NCBI GenBank assembly: GCA_934700415.1
Contig: CAKUXN010000001.1
Location: 1-38,045, forward strand
DNA: 38,045 nt
Source of the DNA: an uncultured Candidatus Saccharibacteria bacterium
GTDB lineage: Bacteria; Patescibacteriota; Saccharimonadia; Saccharimonadales; Saccharimonadaceae
Direction: 5' to 3'
The position numbers were made by a program, and so were the translations under genes. This document shows positions 7,602-15,136 of this stretch, piece after piece (the stretch's first letter is position 1; every line of letters starts with the position of its first letter). The notes under the pieces were generated by a model that worked only from the letters and a program-made list of their open reading frames with translations, searched no databases and was not told the DNA's origin.

Positions 7602-8093
7602 TCACGGAGTATTTTTGTAATCGTTTTTTACCAGCGGATTTATCGATTTGTAGTCCGGTTTCGGTTTATTTGGACCGGTTAGCTTTACCCATGTGCAATT
7701 ACAATGCTCGCAAGCACTACCAGGCTGTTTTTTAAGCTGTTTGACCTGTTCTGCGGTGAAAACTTTGCCATCCAACGCTTTGCAAAGCTTGCAAGAATTA
7801 TCCATCAATGCCGACCACATATAAACCGTATCATCATCGACTTCTATGTCGACTTCGACTTTGGTCTTTGGTTTGGTCGATTTTTTCAGCTTTGGGAACG
7901 AACTTGGTGTCAAACCGATTGTGGTCTTGTGATAGATTTTGCCCTTGATGGCTTTTTCTGGGTTTTTGAGAAGCCCCATATTCTTTTTGCCATAGAGAGG
8001 ATTTACTGTACTTTTTAGCTTGCGTTTCACGCGACCTGTCGTCATCGCCTTAAAAGATTTTTTGAAATTTCTTTTTCTCAACCCGATTTTCAT
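7602..8093 (-). CDS. Reverse-strand MuF-type C-terminal domain protein (moron candidate)
   Basis: A 163-residue, very basic protein encoded against the tail operon. The C-terminal half has the cysteine-rich signature of SPP1 gp7/Mu gpF minor head proteins: SALMDNSCKLCKALDGKVF then CEHCNC, a likely zinc site. The N-terminal 90 residues are lysine-rich without the usual helical MuF body, so this is not a normal minor head protein. TATAAT lies at 8105-8100 on this strand with six bases to the ATG, a leaderless promoter like the host genes and unlike its phage neighbours. That suggests expression in the lysogen. It might be an effector, DNA-binding factor or a displaced domain. Confidence 0.6.
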   Translation of the reverse strand: MKIGLRKRNFKKSFKAMTTGRVKRKLKSTVNPLYGKKNMGLLKNPEKAIKGKIYHKTTIGLTPSSFPKLKKSTKPKTKVEVDIEVDDDTVYMWSALMDNSCKLCKALDGKVFTAEQVKQLKKQPGSACEHCNCTWVKLTGPNKPKPDYKSINPLVKNDYKNTP

Positions 8094-8099
8094 AATCCT

Positions 8100-8157
8100 A
8101 TTATACCAAAATTATGGTAAAATATGAATAAGGATACAGCGCAGGGCTGTATTTTTT
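8100..8157. promoter_or_regulatory. Divergent promoters plus leader element D
   Basis: On the minus strand TATAAT (8105-8100) drives the MuF-type gene with six bases to its ATG. On the plus strand TAAAAT (8118-8123) is followed by ATACAGC (8134-8140) paired with GCTGTAT (8146-8152) and six T, before the tape measure gene. The two -10 boxes are back to back within a rough palindrome (ACCAAAATTATGGT), so they may compete. Confidence 0.55.
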
Positions 8158-8173
8158 AATTTAGGAATTTATT

Positions 8174-9898
8174 ATGGCAGTTTCAAATTCGATTAAAGTT
8201 ACAATTACGGGTGACGCTTCGTCGCTTAATAAAACGATGAAAGAAGCAACCGCGTCTGTCGAGGATTTTCAGGAAGGCACCGAAAAGACCGGATCTAAAG
8301 CAAGATCAATCCTTAAAGGCATCGGCGTGGGTGCGGCTGCGGCTGCAACTGCGGCGGCTGCGATGGCAGTAAGCGTTGCGAAGGCTGCGGTCGAAGGTTA
8401 TGCGAATTATGAGCAATTAGTCGGCGGTGTCGAAACGCTTTTCAAAGACTCGGCTGACCAAGTGCAAAAATATGCGTCAGAAGCCTACAAAACGGCTGGA
8501 TTGTCGGCGAATGCCTACATGGAGCAGGCGACTTCGTTCTCGGCGAGCCTTTTGCAGGGTTTAGGCGGTGATACCAAGGCGGCGGCGGATTACGCCAACC
8601 AAGCCATCATTGATATGGCTGACAACGCCAATAAAATGGGCACCAGCATCGAAAGTATCCAGAACGCTTACCAAGGTTTCGCGAAGCAGAACTATACCAT
8701 GCTCGACAACCTTAAATTGGGCTATGGTGGTACTCGTGGCGAGATGGAAAGGCTCATTGAGGACGCAAATAAAGTCAAGGAAGCCAATGGTGAAATGGCT
8801 GACCTTACCATCGACAATTTCGCCGACATGGTCGAAGCGATCCACATTATTCAAAGCGAAATGGGGATTACCGGCACGACGGCTGAAGAAGCTTCGTCGA
8901 CTATCCAAGGTTCGATTGCTTCGCTCAAAGCTTCGTGGGAGAATTTGCTTGTGGGTATGGCGGATGAGAACGCCAATATGGACCAACTTATCGGTCAGTT
9001 CGTAGAAAGCGCATCAACCGCTGCACAAAACCTACTCCCTAGGATTGAGCAGACGCTTCTTGGCGTTGCTCAGCTTATCGAGAAGCTTGCGCCTATCATT
9101 ATCGAAAAATTGCCAGGCATGATCCAGACGCTTTTGCCGGCATTCTTGAATGCTGCGATGCAAATTCTCAAGGCACTCGTGAAAGCTTTGCCAGACATCC
9201 TGACTATGCTTATTATGGCTATTGTCGACTTCTTGACCGACCCTGAAACCATCATGCTGATTATCGAGGCGGCGGTCACTCTGTTTATGGGTCTTGTGGA
9301 AGCCATACCGAGAATATTGGGAGCCATCTTTGGAGCATTTGGCAAGCTATTCTCTGGTCTTTGGGAGCTACTTAAGAACTCATTTGGCGATTTCGTGGTA
9401 AAATTCGGCGAATTCATCGGCGGAATATTCAAAGGCGCAATCAATGGTATCCTGACCTTTATCGAGAACTTTATCAACACACCAATTGACCTTTTGAACG
9501 GCTTTATTGGGTTGATTAATAGCGCATTCGGCTGGATTGGTGTTAATCTCGGCTATATCAATCGTATCCAACTGCCAAGGCTCGAAAAGGGCGGTATTAT
9601 TCCGGGCGACTCTTATTCTGGCGACCATGTGCTGGCACGAGTGAATTCTGGCGAGATGGTAATCAATCGCGAACAGCAAAGCATGCTCTGGGATGCCATT
9701 CAAAGTGGCAGGCTGGGCGAAGGCGGTGCGAATGTGGCGATTGATGAAGGCGCGGTGGTGGTGAATATCAGTGGCGTGTCTGGAAGTCCTACCGAAATTG
9801 GCGATGCGGTGGCTGTTGCGACCGTGAAGGCAATTCGACGAGCATTCAAAAGTCAGGGCGTGAAACCTTTAATTGCTAATGCAGGAGTATTAAGATGA
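8174..9898 (+). CDS. Tail tape measure protein
   Basis: A 574-residue protein, RBS TTAGGAA. It has the usual layout: helical charged N-terminus, an alanine-rich hydrophobic stretch (about 55-75), the conserved-looking segment QATSFSASLLQGLGGD, several hydrophobic helices (about 290-400, LLGVAQLIEKLAPIIIEKL onward), then GGIIPGDSYSGDHVLARVN and GEMVINREQQ near the end. It sets tail length and is ejected ahead of DNA. By the rule of roughly 0.15 nm per residue the tail would be near 85 nm; this is an estimate. Its stop overlaps the next start. Confidence 0.85.
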   Translation: MAVSNSIKVTITGDASSLNKTMKEATASVEDFQEGTEKTGSKARSILKGIGVGAAAAATAAAAMAVSVAKAAVEGYANYEQLVGGVETLFKDSADQVQKYASEAYKTAGLSANAYMEQATSFSASLLQGLGGDTKAAADYANQAIIDMADNANKMGTSIESIQNAYQGFAKQNYTMLDNLKLGYGGTRGEMERLIEDANKVKEANGEMADLTIDNFADMVEAIHIIQSEMGITGTTAEEASSTIQGSIASLKASWENLLVGMADENANMDQLIGQFVESASTAAQNLLPRIEQTLLGVAQLIEKLAPIIIEKLPGMIQTLLPAFLNAAMQILKALVKALPDILTMLIMAIVDFLTDPETIMLIIEAAVTLFMGLVEAIPRILGAIFGAFGKLFSGLWELLKNSFGDFVVKFGEFIGGIFKGAINGILTFIENFINTPIDLLNGFIGLINSAFGWIGVNLGYINRIQLPRLEKGGIIPGDSYSGDHVLARVNSGEMVINREQQSMLWDAIQSGRLGEGGANVAIDEGAVVVNISGVSGSPTEIGDAVAVATVKAIRRAFKSQGVKPLIANAGVLR

Positions 9899-10260
9899 GC
9901 ATAATTTCAATCAATGGAACGCAGCTTGACGAACAACCGTCTGGCCTGAATGAGATGTGGGCGAGTATCGGTACGACGCAAACATCCATCAACGGAAATA
10001 AGCAGCGCACCGGATTTGCCGGTCGAAAAAAGGTTGTTATGAGCTGGAACTTTGCCAAGCCGGAAACGGTTAGGCTTTTTAAGGCATTAGAGGACGCTGT
10101 GAGCGCAGTTTCGTATGCAAATGATAATTCGGGCATCTATGGCGGCGCAGTGGCGTTTTCGGGCATTATTTCGGTCAATGCGGGTGAATATCAGCGCGGT
10201 GGCAGCCAATTCACGAAGCTAACTGTAACAATCGAGGAAGGCGAGGCGTATTCTGCATGA
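9895..10260 (+). CDS. Distal tail-like protein
   Basis: A 121-residue protein overlapping the tape measure stop (ATGA at 9895-9898) and itself overlapping the next gene (ATGA at 10257). It is compact and beta-rich, beginning IISINGTQLDEQPSGL and holding RKKVVMSWNFAKPE. Position right after the tape measure and its size fit a minimal distal tail or baseplate hub protein. Two overlaps imply strict co-translation with its neighbours. Confidence 0.5.
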   Translation: MSIISINGTQLDEQPSGLNEMWASIGTTQTSINGNKQRTGFAGRKKVVMSWNFAKPETVRLFKALEDAVSAVSYANDNSGIYGGAVAFSGIISVNAGEYQRGGSQFTKLTVTIEEGEAYSA

Positions 10261-12227
10261 AAAATGTGTCGACTAATTTTCTCAACAAGGTCAAATCGTC
10301 AGTAAAGCAAATCGATGCGGATGTGCTTTTCGCGTGGGACAAGAAAATTGACGACAGCAGGGCGTTTTTCGCATTGGGCACTTCGGCTTTGGATGGTCCG
10401 GATATTCTTTGGAACGGCAACCAGCAAACGATTGCATTTATGGATCGTTACGAGTACACCAGCGAAAAGAAAAATCTGAAAAGCTGGCAAGTGTCGCGCA
10501 AGGTGTCAAATCATCCGTGGGGCGTGATTTCGAGTACGGCTACCGTCGAGCTAAATAATGCAAACGGGCGATATTATCAGAACAGCGCCGACCCGAATAC
10601 GAAAAATATCTTGATTGACGGCTACGAATTAGATGCCTACAACGCCTATTCGATTGCTGCGAATTCCAATACTCTGAGTGTGGCAAGTGGCACTCAGAAG
10701 CCATATACTTTGCTTATCGACTGCGAGCCAAATACTCTTTACCGAATTACGAAAAGCGTGCAGGCGAGCAATAATGTGCTGCGTGTGGGCACAAACTCGA
10801 CCGCTTTGCCGGAGGGTGGCACGCTGAATAATGTGGTGAGGCGGGATGATTACGATGAAGTCCTAATCACGACGGGTGCGAATGACTATTTCATGTATAT
10901 TTATTATGCAAGCAATACGGCGAATGCGCATGAAGCTTTGGAAACCTTGACCATCAAGCCGGTCTTGCTCACGAATTATAATCTGCCGAATAGACCGGTA
11001 AAAATTCAGGTCGGCATCGATGGCGAAAGCATTAATGTTTTTACCGGCTACACTTCGCGCCCAGAAATCTCAATCACGAATTCGACTTTTAAGGTGACCG
11101 CTTATGATGCCATGTCGTATCTATCAACGGTCACATCCGGCCTTACTACTATCGTCAGCCAACCGCTCGATGTGATAATTGAAGCTTTGCTACTCGAAGC
11201 TGGATTTACTGACGACCAATTCATACTAGAACCTGGGGTTCAATTAAAAATCGACTATGTATCGCCAAAAGGACGGAATGTGGCGAACCTGCTTGATGAA
11301 TTGTGTGCTGCCGAACAGTATTTGCTATTTGCGGACGGCGACGGTATTATTCATGGCTGGAATGCGAACCATTATGAAGTGCGAGATGGTGAGGAGGTGT
11401 GGCAAATCGACTTTGATAATGTCACCGAGCTTGGATGGGGTAGCACCAGCGTGCTGAATGATGTGAAGGTCAAAGCCACGCCATATCGTATCGTGCCAAC
11501 CAGCAAATTCTTTGCTACGAGCGACCCGACGGAAGATTATTTGGTGCCGTCCGATGGTACTATGACGCTTTGGCTTGATTTAGTGGATTCGGATGGTAAT
11601 AAAATCTACGCTATTGACTTTGGTGATCCGGTAGAAAACTCCAATGTTGGTTCAAGCTTTACTACGAATACCGACATGGATGGTAGTGGACCGGATACTA
11701 GCGGAATTGTCGAGGTGCTTGAATGTTTGAACTTTGGTGATACTGTAAAAATCACCTTTGAGAACCCTAGTGGGCTAGATATTTATGTGACGAGTGTAGC
11801 TCTTGTGGGTACAAGTGCGCAGAAGAAGGAATTTGTGGGCATTGAAGCTTACGATGCTGACTCGATTGAGGATTATGGTGTCAACCCAGACGAAAGTGAA
11901 GGCGAAATCTACAATATGGAGTCGAACTTTATTCAGAATGAGGATTTTGCCACGACTATCGCAACACGAGTGGTCGAATTATACGCCCAACCGCAAAATA
12001 AAATCGAAACTTCCATATTTTTCACACCAATGCTTGAAATTGGTGACCAAATTAAAGTTGTGGTCGGTAATTTCGGTACAAAGAACACTTTGCTGTTTGG
12101 TATCGACCTGAGCGGTGACTCGGATGGGAGTTTTAAGCAGAAAATCTATCTCGAAGGGCGACCAAATATTACCTACTTTCGTCTTGATCTATCAAAACTT
12201 AACGGACCAGATGTACTGGCGATTTAG
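10257..12227 (+). CDS. Large tail tip / baseplate protein
   Basis: A 656-residue protein after the distal tail gene, the position of tail-associated or central tip proteins. The N-terminus contains FAWDKKIDDSRAFFALG; residues about 140-240 look like an inserted beta-sandwich, as in carbohydrate-binding modules (LLIDCEPNTLYRITKS, ANDYFMYIYYAS); a central part (about 280-400) has a hub-like fold with TAYDAMSYLSTV and DELCAAEQYLLFAD. The C-terminus again gives beta structure. Likely contacts the host surface. No peptidase motif was seen. Confidence 0.55.
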   Translation: MKNVSTNFLNKVKSSVKQIDADVLFAWDKKIDDSRAFFALGTSALDGPDILWNGNQQTIAFMDRYEYTSEKKNLKSWQVSRKVSNHPWGVISSTATVELNNANGRYYQNSADPNTKNILIDGYELDAYNAYSIAANSNTLSVASGTQKPYTLLIDCEPNTLYRITKSVQASNNVLRVGTNSTALPEGGTLNNVVRRDDYDEVLITTGANDYFMYIYYASNTANAHEALETLTIKPVLLTNYNLPNRPVKIQVGIDGESINVFTGYTSRPEISITNSTFKVTAYDAMSYLSTVTSGLTTIVSQPLDVIIEALLLEAGFTDDQFILEPGVQLKIDYVSPKGRNVANLLDELCAAEQYLLFADGDGIIHGWNANHYEVRDGEEVWQIDFDNVTELGWGSTSVLNDVKVKATPYRIVPTSKFFATSDPTEDYLVPSDGTMTLWLDLVDSDGNKIYAIDFGDPVENSNVGSSFTTNTDMDGSGPDTSGIVEVLECLNFGDTVKITFENPSGLDIYVTSVALVGTSAQKKEFVGIEAYDADSIEDYGVNPDESEGEIYNMESNFIQNEDFATTIATRVVELYAQPQNKIETSIFFTPMLEIGDQIKVVVGNFGTKNTLLFGIDLSGDSDGSFKQKIYLEGRPNITYFRLDLSKLNGPDVLAI

Positions 12228-12236
12228 GAGGACAAA

Positions 12237-12485
12237 ATGGCAGTTATGATAAGAAAAACGCGCGGCGGTCAAAACATATTCAATAATGCCGAGATCAATA
12301 TCGGGCAAAATGGTGGCGGCCTGAATTTTTACGCCGATGATGGCACTTTGCTTATGCAGGGCGATAAAAACGGGCTGACTATTCAGGATGCCGATGGCAC
12401 GAAACGGTCAAGACTGGGAACTCAGCCGGATGGCTCGCGTGACTCATTCTTTGGCATTACAGCCGATGGCGAGGAGCTTGAATAA
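12237..12485 (+). CDS. Small tail protein
   Basis: An 82-residue protein, RBS TTAGGAGGA, glycine- and asparagine-rich, with repeated short turns (GQNGGGLNFYADDG, GTLLMQGDKNG). Such beta-repeat strings occur in fibre shafts or fibre adaptor proteins. Its stop overlaps the next ATG by one base (TAATG at 12483-12487). Function inferred from location only. Confidence 0.5.
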   Translation: MAVMIRKTRGGQNIFNNAEINIGQNGGGLNFYADDGTLLMQGDKNGLTIQDADGTKRSRLGTQPDGSRDSFFGITADGEELE

Positions 12486-13156
12486 TGCCGCGGGTGCTGA
12501 AGTATTTAGTAGACTCAAGAACGCCGACCGATATGGTGGTTTTAATCCATACCGGCTCGTATACTGGACCTGGGTATGTCGACATTGTGGTGCCGCATGG
12601 GCTATCATTCGTGCCGTTGCCTTTTGGTATTTACTCGATTGATGATGGTGTGACTTGGAACTCGCTTGAAGTCGCCAATGGTAACGCATTCGGCAGCACG
12701 ATTATTGCCGATGCGACAAATATTACGATTGGAATTCGGGTGGAGCAAAGCACTACCACGACATTCCTGATCAAGCTGTTTGCCTTTGCACCGTCTGGTG
12801 TGTATTCGATTATTCAGTCGCCTATTCCGCTGTCAAAGTATTTCATCGACTCTCGCAAAACCTACGACCAGCTATTGTATGCCGGTGCATTTCATCCATC
12901 GTCGTCGAGTTCGCCGCAGACTATTGTCAAGCATGACCTAGGTTATAAACCACGAGTTATGCTTTGGCAGGAACTCACCGTCGGTACCATTGTAAGCATG
13001 AGAAATGGGTCAATAATGAATACGGCACGGGCTAGTACCGCGCAGGTGCCGATTGTGACCGACACCGAACTCCAATATTTGTATTACAGCAATATTCAGG
13101 GGGCTGAACCGCCGTATCGCATTCATTATCGGTTGTATAGGGGGTCTAATGGGTAA
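12485..13156 (+). CDS. Tail fibre / receptor-binding type protein
   Basis: A 223-residue beta-rich protein coupled to its neighbours by overlaps at both ends (12483-12487 and 13149-13156). It contains HTGSYTGPGYVDIVVPHGL near residue 20 and PQTIVKHDLGYKPRV near residue 135, two similar halves that both describe a signal over a 'short name then aromatic' pattern, so an internal duplication is possible. It is likely a virion surface protein. No known family was recognised. Confidence 0.5.
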   Translation: MPRVLKYLVDSRTPTDMVVLIHTGSYTGPGYVDIVVPHGLSFVPLPFGIYSIDDGVTWNSLEVANGNAFGSTIIADATNITIGIRVEQSTTTTFLIKLFAFAPSGVYSIIQSPIPLSKYFIDSRKTYDQLLYAGAFHPSSSSSPQTIVKHDLGYKPRVMLWQELTVGTIVSMRNGSIMNTARASTAQVPIVTDTELQYLYYSNIQGAEPPYRIHYRLYRGSNG

Positions 13157-13514
13157 GATTGGGCAATATAACGCTGGCTCGGTATTTCCAACGATGGGAA
13201 GGCTCAGGCAGGTCACGGAAACGGTCACGCTGGCGGCTGTCACGCTGGCTCAGGACGAGTATACGCATATTACCAAAGAAATATCGGTCGGCTCTGGTCA
13301 GCTGACAAATATCACGATCGAACTCGATGGCACCACCTACCCGCTCGATGTTCTCATGATTATGGATAATGATTGGGACCTTGAAATTTGGTGCGAAAGA
13401 AAAACCGCCACGACAATTCAAATTACGATTTATTTACGGAAGCATAGTGCTGGCACCGCCACGCATTCCGCAGTATCGGTGAAAGTTGCGCTCAATGCTT
13501 TCGACTTGCCGTAG
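13149..13514 (+). CDS. Small tail/fibre protein
   Basis: A 121-residue protein overlapping the preceding gene's end. It starts with IGQYNAGSVFPT and contains a run of alternating beta residues (TETVTLAAVTLAQDEY, ATTIQITIYLRK). It probably belongs to the fibre set with its neighbours. Its stop is followed at once by leader element E. Confidence 0.45.
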   Translation: MGKIGQYNAGSVFPTMGRLRQVTETVTLAAVTLAQDEYTHITKEISVGSGQLTNITIELDGTTYPLDVLMIMDNDWDLEIWCERKTATTIQITIYLRKHSAGTATHSAVSVKVALNAFDLP

Positions 13515-13520
13515 GTGTGG

Positions 13521-13559
13521 TATAATGAAAATATAGCGGCGTGAATAGCCGCTTTTTTT
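13521..13559 (+). promoter_or_regulatory. Promoter with immediate hairpin/T-run leader (element E)
   Basis: TATAAT (13521-13526) begins six bases after the preceding stop. AGCGGC (13535-13540) pairs with GCCGCT (13548-13553), followed by seven T. The stem sequence differs from elements A-D but spacing and layout are the same. The fibre gene at 13578 follows with RBS TAAGGATT. Confidence 0.6.
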
Positions 13560-13577
13560 AATTAGTAAGGATTAATT

Positions 13578-14051
13578 ATGGCATATCAAAATGTAAGCTT
13601 TTCAGCCGGTGAAACTCTCACCGCGACCAAAATGAACCAAATGGCCGCAAATGATGCGGCATTCCACGATGGCACCGGTATTGCCGCAGGTGCTATTACG
13701 GCGGACAAGATTGATTTTACGACATTCAGTACCACTGAAAAAGCAGTTGGCACATGGATTGACGGTAAGACAATTTATAGAAAAACGGTCGATTTCGGCA
13801 CCCTGCCAAACACCGCACTAAAGCAGGTTAGCCACAACATTTCAAGTTTAGACACGATTGTAAACATTCAAGGTATAGCGCATAGGTCTGCCGACAATGA
13901 GTTCTTTCAGATCGGCAATGCCGCGAACCCCCCGTCTGGTCTAGCTGCTTCGATTGCAATAACGGTCAACGACTCGACTATTAATATTACCACCGGTAGT
14001 AATCGAACCAATATGACCGCTTATATTACGCTTTATTACACCAAAAATTAG
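13578..14051 (+). CDS. Tail fibre protein
   Basis: A 157-residue protein with an N-terminal helix-turn (FSAGETLTATKMNQMAAND), a short motif GAITADKIDFTTFSTTEKA common in fibre shaft/trimer regions, then a beta-sandwich-like C-terminal part (VGTWIDGKTIYRKTVDFG to YITLYYTKN). The C-terminal domain resembles small receptor-binding heads of tail fibres. It has its own leader (element E). Its stop abuts, tail to tail, the stop of a reverse-strand ORF in the palindrome TTAGCTAA. Confidence 0.65.
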   Translation: MAYQNVSFSAGETLTATKMNQMAANDAAFHDGTGIAAGAITADKIDFTTFSTTEKAVGTWIDGKTIYRKTVDFGTLPNTALKQVSHNISSLDTIVNIQGIAHRSADNEFFQIGNAANPPSGLAASIAITVNDSTINITTGSNRTNMTAYITLYYTKN

Positions 14052-14423
14052 CTAAGATAAGAATTCGAAAATAAACGCCCACCAATAGACAGTAGTTGGC
14101 ACCGTACCGTTGTATACATTCTGATTTTGTATCTGCGCCCTTCCGCCACTGTCGATACAACCACTAACATTAATGGCGTGGTCAGATGATACGCCACCTG
14201 CGCCACCAAAAAATACATGGGATGTATTGAGATCTGCCGGTTTTGCGGAAGCGGTCCACTCATTCCAAGTGTTACCGCTCATTGACCTACTTGTTGACCC
14301 CTTTTTGAAATAAGCTACTACATTGTCAGAAATAGGCAGCTTGGTCCATCCATTAGAGTCGGTTAATGTCATAAAATCAATCTTAGTCGACACCCATTTC
14401 TCGCCGTTGATTTTTCGGGTCAA
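14052..14423 (-). CDS. Reverse-strand fibre-like ORF without a clear start
   Basis: A 123-residue frame from a TTG at 14423, convergent with the fibre gene. Composition is structural-protein-like: SGNTWNEWTASAKPAD, a glycine-rich FFGGAGGVSSDH, ending TVYWWAFIFEFLS. There is no RBS before the TTG, and the frame stays open upstream into the next gene's leader, encoding a plausible stretch (KSSTKTDGRPPSSLIY). It may be an alternative fibre tip stranded by inversion, or a decayed gene. No flanking inverted repeats were found by eye. Confidence 0.4.
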   Translation of the reverse strand: MTRKINGEKWVSTKIDFMTLTDSNGWTKLPISDNVVAYFKKGSTSRSMSGNTWNEWTASAKPADLNTSHVFFGGAGGVSSDHAINVSGCIDSGGRAQIQNQNVYNGTVPTTVYWWAFIFEFLS

Positions 14424-14481
14424 ATTTGGTATAATGTAAATAAGTGAACTCGGAGGTCGTCCATCGGTTTTGGTGGACGAC
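14407..14481 (+). promoter_or_regulatory. Strong promoter and leader hairpin before the regulator gene
   Basis: TTGATT (14407-14412), a 17 bp spacer and TATAAT (14430-14435) form a near-consensus promoter. The leader contains a 10 bp stem, GTCGTCCATC (14456-14465) with GGTGGACGAC (14472-14481), no T-run, then the RBS GGAGG at 14500-14504. A regulated leader for the following DNA-binding protein gene is likely. Confidence 0.6.
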
Positions 14482-14510
14482 TTAAAACTATCCTCAGATG
14501 GAGGTAAGTT

Positions 14511-14795
14511 TTGCGAGAAAAAGTATACTACTTTAAGCTGTATATGCCGGATGTCAAAAAGACAAATGGGGACTTGGCACTACTGGCGTGGTATTCCGCC
14601 TTAAAAGACTATGCAAAACGATTTAGACGCGACAAGAATGGCTTTACGCGGGTTTCGTCCGCGGTCTTTGAAAAAGATTTTGGGATCAACCGTGTAAAGG
14701 TTTGGAGAATGAATAAAAAGCTCGCAGAGCTGGGTCTAATAATTTTAGACACGGCAAGTGGTGGTCGAAACTGGGTAGGCTTTAAGGTGCTGTAA
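14511..14795 (+). CDS. Winged-helix-like phage regulator
   Basis: A 94-residue basic protein with TTG start at 14511, RBS GGAGG six bases before it. Helical content and the segment FGINRVKVWRMNKKLAELG followed by a short beta hairpin (LIILDTASGGRNWVGF) match a winged helix: recognition helix then wing. It is placed between the fibre genes and integrase with its own strong promoter. It could control the switch to late or integrase transcription, or act in replication. Function is inferred. Confidence 0.5.
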   Translation: MREKVYYFKLYMPDVKKTNGDLALLAWYSALKDYAKRFRRDKNGFTRVSSAVFEKDFGINRVKVWRMNKKLAELGLIILDTASGGRNWVGFKVL

Positions 14796-14944
14796 GTGTT
14801 GTAATTATTACAACAATGAAAAACGGAGGTATTGAGGAGGTATCTCTGTTTTTTGTTTGTCAAGAGCTACTTGTAGAAAAGTATGTGTAAAACTATGTGG
14901 AAACATTGTGGGAAAGTGGCAAATTTGTGTGGAAAACATAAGTT

Positions 14945-15001
14945 TTATGTTTCAAAAGTGAAACATAAGCCGACCCCTGTTTTATGTTTCAAATGTGAAA
15001 C
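14945..15001. promoter_or_regulatory. Pair of operator-like palindromes
   Basis: Site 1 is TTATGTTTCA (14945-14954), AAAG, TGAAACATAA (14959-14968), a perfect 10 bp dyad. Site 2 is GTTTCA (14986-14991), AATG, TGAAAC (14996-15001), preceded by the same TTTAT. Centres are 37 bp apart. The 300-base gap 14796-15136 has no convincing gene and holds these sites and the hairpin at 15072, so it appears to be the integrase control region. Confidence 0.55.
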
Positions 15002-15071
15002 GGCTATAAACCATATAGCCATAATAGTAATAGTAGGCTCTGGCAAAAATCTTTTAATAAATTTTTAATAC

Positions 15072-15119
15072 GGGCGCACTCGGCTTCTTGCTATGGGGAA
15101 AGCCGAAGCCGGTGCGCCC
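15072..15119 (+). promoter_or_regulatory. Long hairpin just before the integrase RBS
   Basis: GGGCGCAC (15072-15079), one bulged T, CGGCTTC (15081-15087) pair with GAAGCCG (15105-15111) and GTGCGCCC (15112-15119): 15 base pairs around a 17-base loop. The integrase RBS AAAGGAG starts about seven bases after it. It has no T-run, so it may act on translation or be a recombination-related site rather than a terminator. Confidence 0.55.
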
Positions 15120-15136
15120 TCGTGCAAAGGAGCAAT

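Noticed and set aside
14883..15068. 61-codon plus-strand ORF before the integrase
   Set aside because: It is mostly the translation of the palindromic operator repeats, has no RBS and is better explained as control region.
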